Notes: generated by a model not told the origin, from the letters alone. DNA of 64,000 bases from Roseivirga sp. BDSF3-8 (GCF_041449215.1 NZ_JBGNFV010000001.1:3365001-3429000), one strand, 5' to 3'; shown: positions 41,330 to 50,899, counted from the first letter of the stretch. Translations and numbers: made by a program.

Positions 41330-42500
41330 TCTGCTGAAGATTTCCATTTTCATTGCATTACTTTTAGGCAATGTCATCTCTGTTTTTGCCGGCGAGATCA
41401 TCGAGCGTGACTCTATCCGGCTTGAAAAGGATGGCGTACGGTCCTTCATTTTGCATAAAGTGGATGCCGGTGAAACCCTTTTTTCTATTGCCAGACGCTA
41501 CGATGCTCCCATGAGCGATGTCATCCGGGCTAATCCCTCGGCCGAATCCGGCCTGCAGGTAGGGCAGTTGCTGAGAGTGCCATTCGTACTCAGCAAACCA
41601 CAAGACCCCACCAGAGCCACCCACATCGTACAGCCAGGGGAAACCCTTTTCAGCATAAGCCAGAAGTATAATGTGTCCATTACCGATTTGCGGGACTGGA
41701 ACAATATTATTGATAACAGTATACAGGTAGGAGGACGGCTTTATGTAAATGGTAAGCCAGGATATGTAACGCCCGAAAATCCTGCTGCCAGGGAATCGGG
41801 GCCCTCTTATGTGGTAAAAAATCAAGATCAGCCTGAAAGTGTGATTTCCAGGCAGTATCGTAAGTATCATGTGGTAAAGGAAAAAGAAACGCTCTATGGA
41901 CTGTCACGCATGTACAATGTTCCTGTCGGTGATCTGAGAAGGTGGAACAGCCTGGTAAACAATGATGTGCAGATAGGCCAGCGTCTGGTGGTTGGTTCAA
42001 GTGCCGAAGACTCACCGGGTACCTTTACAGAGCCCGAAGACCTGCCTCCCCCCACAGATGCCACGGAGGAAGTAGTAGTGGTGGCTAGTCCGGATTATGA
42101 TGAACGGGACCCTACCGAGACACCCGCAAGACCTAATGCCGACCGGCGATTGCCTGATGAGAATGCCTATGGGGAAAGACCACAACCGAAACAACCGGAA
42201 GTGGACGACCCGGAAAGGAAAAGAGATTTCTCTAAAAGATCCGAAAACGGATTTGCCGAAGTGATAGAAGGCAGTGGTGATTCTAAAAAGTACCTGGCCC
42301 TGCACCGCACCGCACCTATCGGAACAATTATGCAGATCAGGAACGAGATGAATAGTATGAGTGTTTTTGTGAGAGTAGTAGGCAGACTACCCGATACGGG
42401 ACAGAATCGGAATACGCTTATTAAGATCAGTCAGACAGCTTACGAGCGTCTGGGGGCAATTAATAGCCGGTTTCCCGTAGAAGTTACCTACACTCCCTGA
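41319..42500 (+). CDS. secreted LysM protein with RlpA-like C-terminal domain
   Basis: About 393 residues from the ATG at 41319. Seen: signal peptide (IFIALLLGNVISVFAG), then three LysM repeats: HKVDAGETLFSIARRY (45-90), HIVQPGETLFSISQKYNV (105-150) and YHVVKEKETLYGLSRMYNV (180-225), each ending IQVG..LxV; a Pro/Glu/Asp-rich linker (~235-310); and a C-terminal double-psi beta-barrel (KYLALHRTAPIGTIMQIRN..SVFVRVVGRLP) as in RlpA. It binds peptidoglycan; lytic activity is not shown. It starts within the stop of the DUF4905 gene and is followed at 20 bases by a small membrane protein. Confidence 0.87.
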   Translation: MANNLLKISIFIALLLGNVISVFAGEIIERDSIRLEKDGVRSFILHKVDAGETLFSIARRYDAPMSDVIRANPSAESGLQVGQLLRVPFVLSKPQDPTRATHIVQPGETLFSISQKYNVSITDLRDWNNIIDNSIQVGGRLYVNGKPGYVTPENPAARESGPSYVVKNQDQPESVISRQYRKYHVVKEKETLYGLSRMYNVPVGDLRRWNSLVNNDVQIGQRLVVGSSAEDSPGTFTEPEDLPPPTDATEEVVVVASPDYDERDPTETPARPNADRRLPDENAYGERPQPKQPEVDDPERKRDFSKRSENGFAEVIEGSGDSKKYLALHRTAPIGTIMQIRNEMNSMSVFVRVVGRLPDTGQNRNTLIKISQTAYERLGAINSRFPVEVTYTP

Positions 42501-42520
42501 GGCTTTTGACTAACCCCTTT

Positions 42521-42796
42521 ATGCAAGTGAAAACAGCAAGCAGGACATTTCGCAACCCGGTACTACGTTGGACCTGGAACATCGTATTCACTATTTTTTA
42601 TCCTATCATTACCGCCTTTTCGGCCCTATTGATGGGGCTTGTATGGCTGTTAGCAGCCCCGAGCCGGTTAGCTAACCTGATTTTCGGCCGTAAGGGCGTA
42701 TCTCTTGATAAAATAAAACAGTTTGGTCCGGACCGCTCAGCCGTAGATATCTCTCCTGAAGAGCGACCTGCTAATAATAAAGAGGAGTTAGGGTAA
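42521..42796 (+). CDS. small hypothetical membrane protein
   Basis: About 91 residues from the ATG at 42521 (a TTG at 42506 is possible). One or two hydrophobic helices (WTWNIVFTIFYPIITAFSALLMGLVWLLAAP), then a basic/acid soluble tail. Function unknown. It lies 20 bases after the LysM gene in the same orientation, so it may be part of that envelope operon. Confidence 0.65.
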   Translation: MQVKTASRTFRNPVLRWTWNIVFTIFYPIITAFSALLMGLVWLLAAPSRLANLIFGRKGVSLDKIKQFGPDRSAVDISPEERPANNKEELG

Positions 42797-42871
42797 GGGC
42801 CTTTTCTTATTTCTCTTTTCACATAATCTAATTCTGATCTCACCCGTCCGGCAGGTAAGCATAAAATTTCT

Positions 42872-43663
42872 ATGTCTCAAACAGGCACCTTATCTCATTT
42901 TGACCTTAAGGAATTTCTTGACGAAAAATATGAGACCTATAATGAGCCGGGATTCGTAGAGGATGATCCTGTCAGCATCCCTCACCTGTTTACCAAGAAA
43001 CAAGACCGGGAGATCAGCGGCTTTTTAGCGGCAGTATTAGCCTGGGGGCAGCGAAAGACTATCATTTCCAAGTGCAGGCAACTAATGGAAATGATGGATT
43101 GGGCGCCTCATGATTTTATCCTGCATCATACCACCGATGACCTGAAGCCATTTCTAGCCTTCAAACACCGTACGTTTAACGCCACAGACACCTTATATTT
43201 CCTGCACTACTTTCAGCAGTTTTACAGGCAGCATGACAGTCTGGAGGAGGCATTCACTGCAGGTTTGAAACCACAGGACGAAACCGTCGAGCAAGGGCTG
43301 GTCAGGTTTCATGAGCAATTTTTCGGGCAGGAGGATTATCCGGAGCGTACGCGCAAACATGTGGCTACCCCAGCCCGCAAAAGTGCCTGTAAGCGCATAA
43401 ATATGTTTTTGCGCTGGATGGTAAGACAGGATGATCGCGGGGTGGACTTCGGGATCTGGCAGCAGATCTCACCCTCCCAGTTAGTGTGCCCCTGTGACCT
43501 GCATGTAGACCGCGTGGCCCGCCGACTGGGGCTCATTACCCGTAAACAAACCGATTGGCAGACAGCCCTGGAGCTTACGGCCAGGCTTCGCTTACTTGAT
43601 CCCCAGGATCCTGTTAAATATGATTTTGCCCTTTTCGGGCTGGGTGTAGTAGAAAAGTTTTAG
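42872..43663 (+). CDS. TIGR02757/DUF2400 family protein
   Basis: A 263-residue cytoplasmic protein. Seen: HLFTKKQDREISGFLAAVLAWGQRKTIISKC, RKSACKRINMFLRWMVRQDDRGVDFG and CPCDLHVDRVARRLGLI, the conserved blocks of this Bacteroidota-rich family, distantly related to helix-hairpin-helix DNA glycosylases. Activity is unknown. It overlaps pyrE by four bases at its end, but they are convergent, so there is no operon. Confidence 0.85.
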   Translation: MSQTGTLSHFDLKEFLDEKYETYNEPGFVEDDPVSIPHLFTKKQDREISGFLAAVLAWGQRKTIISKCRQLMEMMDWAPHDFILHHTTDDLKPFLAFKHRTFNATDTLYFLHYFQQFYRQHDSLEEAFTAGLKPQDETVEQGLVRFHEQFFGQEDYPERTRKHVATPARKSACKRINMFLRWMVRQDDRGVDFGIWQQISPSQLVCPCDLHVDRVARRLGLITRKQTDWQTALELTARLRLLDPQDPVKYDFALFGLGVVEKF

Positions 43664-44310
43664 CCTTGCCAGTTAGCGGGGTCCTTACGCCACGCCGCCA
43701 GTACATCCACCTCATCTTCTTTAATAATACCACGTTTGAGCGCCTCCTCCAGCAGATGGGGGTAATCGCTTAAGCAATAGAAAGGTACCTTTGCCTGCTC
43801 GAAATTCTCTATGGACAGGTCAAATCCATAGGTAAAAATAGCCACCAGTCCTTCAATCGATACATCCGCACTACGCAGGGCCTCTACGGCTTTGAGTGAA
43901 CTGCCGCCTGTGGAGATCAAATCCTCTACCACCACCACACGTTGTCCGGGAGTGGCCTTACCCTCTATTTGGTTAGTCATGCCGTGGCCCTTAGGCTTAC
44001 TGCGCACATACAGAAACGGAAGGTCAAGATAATCTGCAATGAGCGCTCCCTGTGGAATGCCGGCCGTAGCCACCCCTGCTATAGCTTCCGCATCAGGGAA
44101 GTGCGCGCGGATAAGCTCCGATAACTTGACTTTGATAAACGTTCTCAGCTCCGGAAAACTCAGGCTGATCCGGTTGTCACAATAGATAGGAGACTTCCAT
44201 CCGGAGCTCCAGGTAAATGGGTTCTTTGGCTGCAGCCGTATTGCTCCTGCATTCAGCAGGCCGGCGGCTACCTCTGCTGCTACTGTGTTTGTATTTTCCG
44301 CTTGATCCAT
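43660..44310 (-). CDS. pyrE: orotate phosphoribosyltransferase
   Basis: A 216-residue enzyme that joins orotate and PRPP to give OMP in pyrimidine synthesis. Seen: AIRLQPKNPFTWSSGWKSPIYCDNR at the N-terminus (substrate loop), LYVRSKPKGHG with catalytic Lys and flexible loop, and VVVEDLISTGGSSLKAVEALR, the PRPP-binding 13-residue motif. Length is normal. Convergent with TIGR02757; a ~200-base gap lies upstream. Confidence 0.95.
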   Translation of the reverse strand: MDQAENTNTVAAEVAAGLLNAGAIRLQPKNPFTWSSGWKSPIYCDNRISLSFPELRTFIKVKLSELIRAHFPDAEAIAGVATAGIPQGALIADYLDLPFLYVRSKPKGHGMTNQIEGKATPGQRVVVVEDLISTGGSSLKAVEALRSADVSIEGLVAIFTYGFDLSIENFEQAKVPFYCLSDYPHLLEEALKRGIIKEDEVDVLAAWRKDPANWQG

Positions 44311-44511
44311 GCGCGCAATTTACCGATTATATTTTTGTTTGGAGATTAAAATGAAGGCTTTACCTTGGGGGTGAATTTTTGGCGTGTCCGCAGGTTGGGA
44401 GAATAGTATATTTCTGATGACACGCCATTATCTCCAATCAAATATTTTAGCAGGGCTGTTTTAAAAGCAGTTCTTATAAACAGCCATTTTTAAGGTTGAT
44501 ATCGAGAGCAG

Positions 44512-45207
44512 ATGAAGATTTTTATTAACGACGTACCCCTCGAGATCCTACACCCCTTTGACTTGCGTGATGAGGAGCACTACGATGCCATAGTAGATTG
44601 TAACCGGCATAAAATAGAAGAAGTAGATTTGCTGGACGACATACTGCTGCTCAATGCCAATTACGAGGACATTGGTCATGTGATCGATTTTCTGGTAGCT
44701 AAAAAGCCGCGTAAACTTGACTCAGTTACCCTGGCTGTCAAAAAGCAGAAAAAGGCCATTAAGTTTGTCAAAAAGCAATTCAATATTATTAAAGCGGCTG
44801 GCGGACTGGTGGAGAAAGATGGGAAGGTGTTGCTTATACACCGCCTAGGTAAGTGGGACCTGCCAAAGGGTAAACTTGAAAAGAAGGAGAAAAACCGGGA
44901 GGGTGCTATCCGCGAAGTGGAAGAAGAGTGTGGTATTAAAGTAGGAATTGACTATAAGATCTGTAATACCTGGCACACGTATAACCGTAACGGGAAAAGG
45001 ATGCTGAAGAAAACGGCCTGGTTCAGGATGCATTGCCTTGACGACTCGAATATGACCCCACAGACTGAAGAGGATATTGAAAAGGTGGAGTGGGTGACCG
45101 ATCGTGAGGCACGCCAGCACATGTATAACAGCTACAGGAGTATTCGCTACGTATTCTCCCGGTACTTACTGCTTAGAACGGATCCGGTAATACGTAAAGG
45201 GGAGTAG
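44512..45207 (+). CDS. NUDIX hydrolase with N-terminal domain
   Basis: A 231-residue protein: residues ~1-85 are a separate small alpha/beta domain (KIFINDVPLEILHPFDL), and from ~95 a NUDIX fold with GKLEKKEKNREGAIREVEEE followed by CGI, a perfect Nudix box GX5EX7REUXEEXGU. The Nudix box binds Mg and hydrolyses nucleoside diphosphate-X compounds; the substrate is not deducible. It is convergent with coaD, two bases apart. Confidence 0.85.
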   Translation: MKIFINDVPLEILHPFDLRDEEHYDAIVDCNRHKIEEVDLLDDILLLNANYEDIGHVIDFLVAKKPRKLDSVTLAVKKQKKAIKFVKKQFNIIKAAGGLVEKDGKVLLIHRLGKWDLPKGKLEKKEKNREGAIREVEEECGIKVGIDYKICNTWHTYNRNGKRMLKKTAWFRMHCLDDSNMTPQTEEDIEKVEWVTDREARQHMYNSYRSIRYVFSRYLLLRTDPVIRKGE

Positions 45208-45209
45208 CC

Positions 45210-45668
45210 CTAAGGTAGCTTATAGGGAATGAGGTCAGAAACATCCCCGCCGAACCGGTGCACATCGCGAATAATAGAGCTGCTGATAGGTGCCAGGTGA
45301 GGGCTTGTAATCAGGAAGACCGTCTCCAGGTCATTGTACAGGTGGCGGTTTACCTGGCTTATGCTGTTCTCATATTCGAAATCTGTCGTATTGCGTAAGC
45401 CTCTCAGCAGGAAATTAGCATTTAAGCGTTTGGCCAGGTCTGCCGTTAGCTCATTGTATACCATAACGCTGATGTTATTGTGGGTGGAGAAGGTCTGCTC
45501 GATCTTCTTTACCATCATGTCTACATCAAAGTAGCGATTACTTTTGGCTGCATTATGGCCTATGCATATGATGATCTCATCGAACATCTTTATTCCCCGC
45601 AATACAATGTCTTCGTGCCCTCTGGTAAAGGGGTCAAAGCTGCCGGGAAAGATAGCGGTTCTTTTCAT
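45210..45668 (-). CDS. coaD: pantetheine-phosphate adenylyltransferase
   Basis: A 152-residue enzyme that makes dephospho-CoA from 4'-phosphopantetheine and ATP. Seen: AIFPGSFDPFTRGHEDIVLRG with the TxGH motif, GHNAAKSNRYF, LRNTTDFEYENSISQVNRHL, and SSIIRDVHRFGGDVS near the end (ISSSxxR). The length is normal. It lies 16 bases after the DUF3822 gene. Confidence 0.95.
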   Translation of the reverse strand: MKRTAIFPGSFDPFTRGHEDIVLRGIKMFDEIIICIGHNAAKSNRYFDVDMMVKKIEQTFSTHNNISVMVYNELTADLAKRLNANFLLRGLRNTTDFEYENSISQVNRHLYNDLETVFLITSPHLAPISSSIIRDVHRFGGDVSDLIPYKLP

Positions 45669-45684
45669 AAGGGTTGTGGGCTTA

Positions 45685-46572
45685 CTATCTGCACAGGCTC
45701 ATGCTGTACAGGTCGTAATACTGGTGATCTTCAAGTTCGTCAAACTGATAGCCAAAGGTGAGGAATCCCGGCTTATGTGCAAACTCGAGGTTTTGAATAT
45801 ACTTGAATAGCTCCCTGTAGTGAGGTGAATCCTGCCTGATAAAGCCACGCAGGTACACATGGTCATCATGCTGATCAAGCCCCATGCTTTGGAGCACCAT
45901 CATGATGTATTTCACGTAGTCTTCAAAGCGCTTGATTAGAAACTGATTATAGTAAACCAGGGACTTACCTTCAGAGACAAGTATATTGAGGTAAAAACGG
46001 TCAGAATAGAGGTACATGGTACGGCTGTGTGCCATGGTCTCATCTTCCAGAGTGCCTTCGGTAAGCGCTGCCCCCTGGTGTATAAACCCGAGGTCAGTAG
46101 TGGCGTACATTTCCTTAAGGAAGTTGGTCAGCCACTTGTTGGCCGCAAAAACCGTAACCGTTTCGTTATTCTGATGAATGTAGTGAAGCAGTGAGTCCTT
46201 TTCCGGATCCAACTCTGCATTAAGATGGAGGTATGTGGCCTTCTGCTCTTTGTCAAACAGGCTGACAGGTACCAGCACGAAGCGGGGCGTCTTTATACTT
46301 ACCCGTACGCTATGCCAAAATCCGGCCTGGAGGAAGCTATGGCCTTCAAATATCTCGGGAATGGTCTGTAGTTTACCCTTATCTGAAGTGGGGCTTATGT
46401 AGTCCTCTAAAAGCAGACAGCGGGAATTCGGCATGTCAATAATACATACCTGAATGTCCCGCTCTCCGAATTGCAGGCACAAGCGGTATTCATGAAGACG
46501 ATCTACGCTCAGGTGATCGTCTTTGATCCGCTTGACCAGTTTATATCTCTTTTTTTCAAATGCCAATATCAC
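45685..46572 (-). CDS. DUF3822 family protein
   Basis: A 295-residue protein of the Bacteroidota family DUF3822. Seen: the N-terminal SVDRLHEYRLCLQFGERDIQVCIID, LYLNAEL-like strand patterns of an actin/HSP70-like (ASKHA) fold, FVLVPVSLFDKEQ, and a C-terminal YDLYSMSLCR typical of the family. In many genomes of this group it stands next to coaD and rsmD. Function unknown. Its start overlaps the upstream gene by four bases. Confidence 0.8.
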   Translation of the reverse strand: MILAFEKKRYKLVKRIKDDHLSVDRLHEYRLCLQFGERDIQVCIIDMPNSRCLLLEDYISPTSDKGKLQTIPEIFEGHSFLQAGFWHSVRVSIKTPRFVLVPVSLFDKEQKATYLHLNAELDPEKDSLLHYIHQNNETVTVFAANKWLTNFLKEMYATTDLGFIHQGAALTEGTLEDETMAHSRTMYLYSDRFYLNILVSEGKSLVYYNQFLIKRFEDYVKYIMMVLQSMGLDQHDDHVYLRGFIRQDSPHYRELFKYIQNLEFAHKPGFLTFGYQFDELEDHQYYDLYSMSLCR

Positions 46573-47144
46573 TGCCAGTTACCCGAGGTGGTAGCTTCCG
46601 TAAGTGATCCAACCTGAAGGGCTCTCTCGTTGTTATTTTCTCTACGACGAGGGTTTACAGGGTCAGTGTCTCTTACCATAAACACATCCACTTCTATGTT
46701 TCCGCTCATAACCTTGTCGGCACGCATTTCAAATTCCTTCTCGCTACCCGGAATCTCGGCAAGGTTTTTAAGGTTGAAACGCTGGTAGTCAGGATTGCTG
46801 AAAAGCGAATCTTTAACTGCCTTGGTACCGAGGGTGTCGACTTCTATATAGATGCTATCAGCACCGTAATCCAGCGTGATAATATTCTCCTTACGCTGTA
46901 CCAGATAGAACTTTCCGGTATCAACGAAATTAATAAGCTTGGGAAACTCGCTGGTATACTGTCCATTAACTGCCTGGTATGCTATCTGTGCATCACGGAT
47001 AAGCATCAGTTTGTTTTTCACGGCCTCCTCAACAGTTTCGATTCTCGCTTCCTGCTGAACAGAGTCATTGATACTCCAAACCAGGTACCCACCCAGCCCA
47101 ATGGCAATTACAAAAAAGACAACAGTTAATATCTTTGTAGTCAT
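46569..47144 (-). CDS. membrane-anchored hypothetical protein, pseudopilin-like
   Basis: A 191-residue protein with an N-terminal TM helix (ILTVVFFVIAIGLGGYLVWSI), then a periplasmic domain with IRDAQIAYQAVNGQYTSEFPKLINFVDTG, which resembles the post-helix region of pseudopilins but without a prepilin peptidase motif. The function is unknown. It overlaps the DUF3822 gene by four bases, so this, DUF3822 and coaD form one operon. Confidence 0.7.
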   Translation of the reverse strand: MTTKILTVVFFVIAIGLGGYLVWSINDSVQQEARIETVEEAVKNKLMLIRDAQIAYQAVNGQYTSEFPKLINFVDTGKFYLVQRKENIITLDYGADSIYIEVDTLGTKAVKDSLFSNPDYQRFNLKNLAEIPGSEKEFEMRADKVMSGNIEVDVFMVRDTDPVNPRRRENNNERALQVGSLTEATTSGNWQ

Positions 47145-47219
47145 CTCGGCTAATTTTTTCCTGCAATAATAATTATTTTATCAGGCAAATCAATCCTGAT
47201 TGTTCCGAATTATGCAATA

Positions 47220-47705
47220 TTAACGAAATCTGAAGTATCCCCGAAGCCCCGTAATGTCTTTTGGGTCCGTGTACCTTTTCAATATTTCATGCCTTAATTC
47301 CTTATTCAGACCCTCTATTTCCTCCTGGCCCATAAATTTTGATTGCTGAATGATCTGTTCGTTTTCAGCAAGTTCAGGGTCTATTCCTTTCGTGAGAGAA
47401 CCACCCGTTATTTTTGCTTCATAAAATAATTCGAGGGCATGAAGGGGGGCATTTATGTATTCATGGACAAAAAGAAGCTTGCCAGCAGCTATTTCCAATC
47501 CTGTCTCTTCTTTCAACTCTCTGACCAGACACTCTTCTGCAGATTCTCCGTACTGCATACCGCCGCCGGGGGGAATCCAAAGCCGGCCCTGCGGACCAAG
47601 GCCTTTGTGCTCGGTAAGTAACAGCCCGCCGTCCATGAGGCAGATACCACATACACGGACACGTAGTCTGTCGCCAAAAACTTCTCCGACTCTTTTTTTA
47701 CTCAT
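47220..47705 (-). CDS. NUDIX hydrolase
   Basis: A 161-residue protein with a complete Nudix box: GGGMQYGESAEECLVRELKE followed by ETGL at about residues 47-70, and the N-terminal RVRVCGICLMDGGLLLTEHKG. It has a 75-base gap to the unit upstream of it. A nucleotide-sugar or oxidised nucleotide hydrolase is likely; the substrate is unknown. Confidence 0.88.
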   Translation of the reverse strand: MSKKRVGEVFGDRLRVRVCGICLMDGGLLLTEHKGLGPQGRLWIPPGGGMQYGESAEECLVRELKEETGLEIAAGKLLFVHEYINAPLHALELFYEAKITGGSLTKGIDPELAENEQIIQQSKFMGQEEIEGLNKELRHEILKRYTDPKDITGLRGYFRFR

Positions 47706-47753
47706 AGGGTCTAATTTTAACAGGGGTCATTACCCAATCCGTTTTTTACAACC

Positions 47754-48278
47754 ATGCTAAGCCTTACCTTTGCGGATAAAACAAGCATAGAATTGGATAC
47801 GGCACAACTTACCGGGCGCAATTCCGCCCATTATCGTCAGCGTGTAGAAAAGTTTCTCGAAAGGCAAATGTTTATGCATCACATCGGTTTTACGCTGGAT
47901 GTGATAGAAGAGGGGCGCACAGAGGGCTTTCTTGATCTGCAGGAGATCCATCAGCAGCAGAAAGGCTTTGCACATGGAGGGCTCATTGCTACCCTGGCTG
48001 ATATTACTGCCGGGTTTGCGGCCTATACCGTGGTACCGGAAGATCAGCATGTAATGACGGCCGAAATAAAGGTTTCTTACTTAAACCCCGGTATAGGAGA
48101 TAAGCTTCATGCGGTTGGCTGGGTGCTTAAGCCCGGGCGTAAGATCGTCTTTTGTGAGTCGGAGGTTTACGCGATTAAAGGCGACCAGCGCAAGATTATA
48201 GCCAAAGCCACGACGAGCATGGCGGTGATCAGTGCAGAAGATGTGAAAAAGGGTAATAACGCTACGGCCGGTGAGTGA
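47754..48278 (+). CDS. PaaI-type hotdog thioesterase
   Basis: A 174-residue hotdog-fold protein. Seen: GFLDLQEIHQQQKGFAHGGLIATLADITAGFAAYTVVP, with the HGG-Asp motif of the PaaI/YdiI thioesterases, and MTAEIKVSYLNPGIGDKLHAVG. These enzymes hydrolyse acyl- or aryl-CoA. There are paa genes only 9 kb downstream but not linked in one unit. It overlaps the next gene by eight bases. Confidence 0.85.
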   Translation: MLSLTFADKTSIELDTAQLTGRNSAHYRQRVEKFLERQMFMHHIGFTLDVIEEGRTEGFLDLQEIHQQQKGFAHGGLIATLADITAGFAAYTVVPEDQHVMTAEIKVSYLNPGIGDKLHAVGWVLKPGRKIVFCESEVYAIKGDQRKIIAKATTSMAVISAEDVKKGNNATAGE

Positions 48279-49680
48279 GGCCATAGCGACCATACTCCAA
48301 CAGCAATTTCCACATAAGCCTACTGCAGGCCAGCAGGGGCTTTTTCAGAACTTTGCCCGTTTTTGGCAGGATGATAGCGGCGACCGGCCGTGCCTGCTTC
48401 TAAGAGGCTATGCAGGTACGGGTAAAACATCGCTTATCAGTGCCATTGTGCGGGCTATGCCCCGGCTGGGCTATCGTTACGTGCTCCTGGCACCTACAGG
48501 CCGGGCGGCCAAGGTGATGTCCGGTTATGCCAAACGGGCCGCTTTTACCATCCACAAAAAGATATATAAGCCCAAAGGAGAGGAAGGAGGAGGTAGCAGC
48601 CTGGCCTTCAGCCGGCAAAAAAACTACTATAAAAAGACGCTCTTCATTGTCGATGAGGCCTCCATGCTCTCCGAAAGTGCTGAATTTGGAGGTGCCAGCC
48701 TGCTATCAGACCTGATACGCTTTGTGTATGAGGACGAAAATAACCGTCTGATGCTGGTAGGAGACAATGCCCAGCTACCTCCTGTGCATCAACTGGAAAG
48801 TAAAGCACTTGATAAGGCATGGCTTAAGGAAAAATATAAGCTCAATGTCTATGAGACCGAGCTCACCGAGGTAATGAGGCAGGAGCAGGAGAGTGGTATC
48901 CTGAATAATGCCACAGAGCTACGGCAGGAGCTGGTTAAGAAAGACTTCAGCATCCACTTTCGCACGGGTAAATATAAAGACATCTACCGTATGACGGGTG
49001 AGCGCCTGGAGGATGGCCTCCGGTATGCGTATGATAAATTTGGCACGGAAGACACCATTGTGATTTGCCGGAGTAACCGTGCTGCTGTGCAGTATAATGA
49101 GTACATACGCCGCTCCATTTTCTGGCAGGAAAGTGAAATAGAGGCCGGCGACCTGCTCATGATCGTACGTAATAACTATACTTTCCTGCCTGAGACCGCC
49201 GCGGCGGGTTTCCTGGCCAATGGTGACTTTGTGGAAGTAATGAAGATTGTCACTTTTGAGGAATTGTACGGACTGCGGTTTGCCACCCTGGAGCTTAGGT
49301 TGCTCGACTATCCGGATCAGGAGCCATTTGAGGCAAAGGTCATTCTGGATACCCTGCACAGTCATTCCCCCTCATTACCACAGGAAGATAACCGGCGATT
49401 GTATCAGGAGGTATTGATGGACTACAGCGACCTGGCCAGCAAAACCGAGCGAATGAAAGCAGTGCGCAAGGACCCTTACCTGAATGCGCTGCAGGTGAAG
49501 TTTGCATACGCCCTTACCTGCCATAAAAGTCAGGGTGGGCAATGGCAGGCTGTGTTTGTAGACCAGGGGTATCTACCCGATGATCAGGTGGATAAGGAGT
49601 ATATACGCTGGCTGTATACGGCCGTCACCCGGGCCAAATCAGAGCTGTACCTTGTTAATTTTCACCCTAAGTTTTTCTGA
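48271..49680 (+). CDS. RecD-like ATP-dependent DNA helicase
   Basis: A 469-residue superfamily 1B helicase. GTG start at 48271 is eight bases before the stop of the thioesterase. Seen: Walker A LLRGYAGTGKTSLI (residues ~43-56), FIVDEASMLSESAEFGG (motif II), VGDNAQLPPVH (motif III), and a UvrD_C_2 domain AYALTCHKSQGGQWQAVFVDQ and WLYTAVTRAKSELYLVNF (motifs V/VI). RecBC partners are absent; it is a stand-alone RecD2-like helicase. Good confidence for class. Confidence 0.88.
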   Translation: MSEAIATILQQQFPHKPTAGQQGLFQNFARFWQDDSGDRPCLLLRGYAGTGKTSLISAIVRAMPRLGYRYVLLAPTGRAAKVMSGYAKRAAFTIHKKIYKPKGEEGGGSSLAFSRQKNYYKKTLFIVDEASMLSESAEFGGASLLSDLIRFVYEDENNRLMLVGDNAQLPPVHQLESKALDKAWLKEKYKLNVYETELTEVMRQEQESGILNNATELRQELVKKDFSIHFRTGKYKDIYRMTGERLEDGLRYAYDKFGTEDTIVICRSNRAAVQYNEYIRRSIFWQESEIEAGDLLMIVRNNYTFLPETAAAGFLANGDFVEVMKIVTFEELYGLRFATLELRLLDYPDQEPFEAKVILDTLHSHSPSLPQEDNRRLYQEVLMDYSDLASKTERMKAVRKDPYLNALQVKFAYALTCHKSQGGQWQAVFVDQGYLPDDQVDKEYIRWLYTAVTRAKSELYLVNFHPKFF

Positions 49681-49852
49681 CATTAGTAGTGGCATTGAGC
49701 CTCAGGGTAAAGTAAAAGGCTACCAAAGGAGAGTTTAAAAAAGATGGACAATTTGGCGCAGGGTTCAGAAATAATTAAAAAAATCTTTCTTTTGGAATTA
49801 TTTTTGCTCCCCTTGCCTTAGATTTATAACTGAAAAATCAGACTAGAAAGCA

Positions 49853-50266
49853 ATGAAGAAACTTCTGACATTAGCATTTCTTTTTGTACTGGCCATGCCT
49901 GTATTTGCTCAGGAAGCCGAGTCACAGGAAGAGGCAAACGGCCCGCGTATTAAATTTTCTGAAAGCCTGCATGACTTTGGTGACATTCATCAGGGTGACA
50001 AAGTGCAGTATGTTTTCTCTTTTGAGAACACCGGCACAGAACCTTTGGTATTAACTAATGTGGAAACGACCTGCGGCTGTACCGCGTCTAACTGGCCCCG
50101 CGACCCCATCGCTCCCGGCGAAACAGGTGAGATGACTGTGACCTTTAACAGTACGGGTAAAATGGGTCTTCAGAATAAGAACATTCGTGTACGCTCTAAT
50201 GCTGTTAATAACGTAGAGACAGTAAAGATCGTAACAAACGTACTGCCCAAGCAGGAAGAAGGATAA
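49853..50266 (+). CDS. DUF1573 secreted protein
   Basis: A 137-residue protein. Seen: signal peptide (MKKLLTLAFLFVLAMPVFAQ), FSESLHDFGDIHQGDKVQYVFSFENTGTEPLVLTNVETTCGCTASNWPRDPIAPGETGEMTVTFNSTGKMG, the complete DUF1573 (MSP-like Ig) pattern including the CGC pair. Periplasmic or surface, role unknown. It is monocistronic with a near-perfect terminator. Confidence 0.9.
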   Translation: MKKLLTLAFLFVLAMPVFAQEAESQEEANGPRIKFSESLHDFGDIHQGDKVQYVFSFENTGTEPLVLTNVETTCGCTASNWPRDPIAPGETGEMTVTFNSTGKMGLQNKNIRVRSNAVNNVETVKIVTNVLPKQEEG

Positions 50267-50294
50267 TTTGATCCTTAGCTAAAAGAGATTTAAG

Positions 50295-50331
50295 CTGCCC
50301 GTATGCTAAACAGCATGCGGGCAGTTTTTTT
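50295..50331 (+). terminator. terminator after DUF1573
   Basis: CTGCCCGTATGCT, loop AAAC, AGCATGCGGGCAG, then seven T; 28 bases after the stop. Confidence 0.93.
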
Positions 50332-50343
50332 ATGCCTTCGCGT

Positions 50344-50805
50344 TTATTCCCGGGGAGTCATGATGAATATATAATCGCCTGATAGCTGCTCCTCCCTTCC
50401 GCCCGGGGTACCTCCATCATTGAAATCATCAAATGACTGATCAAGGGTAAAGGAGATCGTGAGGGTGGTGTCACTGACATTAGATAGTGTCATGGTGATG
50501 TCATCCACTTGCCGCAATACCAGGTCAGGGTTATTATCCACAAAGGTGTACCGGGTGGTAGGAAATACCCGGTACCGGTCATTGGTCGTCATAAGATCAC
50601 CGGATACCTCGAGGGTGAAATTGTAATAACTGTACACCGGCTCCTCGTTATTCGTGACCCTCACCGCTTCCCATACAGTGGATTCAAGTAAGGCCCGTCT
50701 GTCTCTCAGGGCCTGATCTTCCGGCGAGGGTGGATCATCTTCTTTACAGGATGAAAAAGGAATAATTAAAAATAAACCTAAAAAAAGGTAAAAAAAATGC
50801 CGCAT
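50344..50805 (-). CDS. hypothetical lipoprotein
   Basis: A 153-residue protein with lipobox FSSC (Cys20) and mature start KEDDPPSPED. Beta-rich domain (WEAVRVTNNEEPVYSYYNFTLEVSG..) of lipocalin-like DUF5004-type layout is possible but not certain. Monocistronic, convergent with DUF1573. Confidence 0.7.
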   Translation of the reverse strand: MRHFFYLFLGLFLIIPFSSCKEDDPPSPEDQALRDRRALLESTVWEAVRVTNNEEPVYSYYNFTLEVSGDLMTTNDRYRVFPTTRYTFVDNNPDLVLRQVDDITMTLSNVSDTTLTISFTLDQSFDDFNDGGTPGGREEQLSGDYIFIMTPRE

Positions 50806-50899
50806 ACTTGCTGCTAAATGGTTCCTGAGATTAAAATAATGAAATTATTATTTGTTCTGATAAATCAGGAATAAATCTTCTTTTTACCGTATGAGCTGT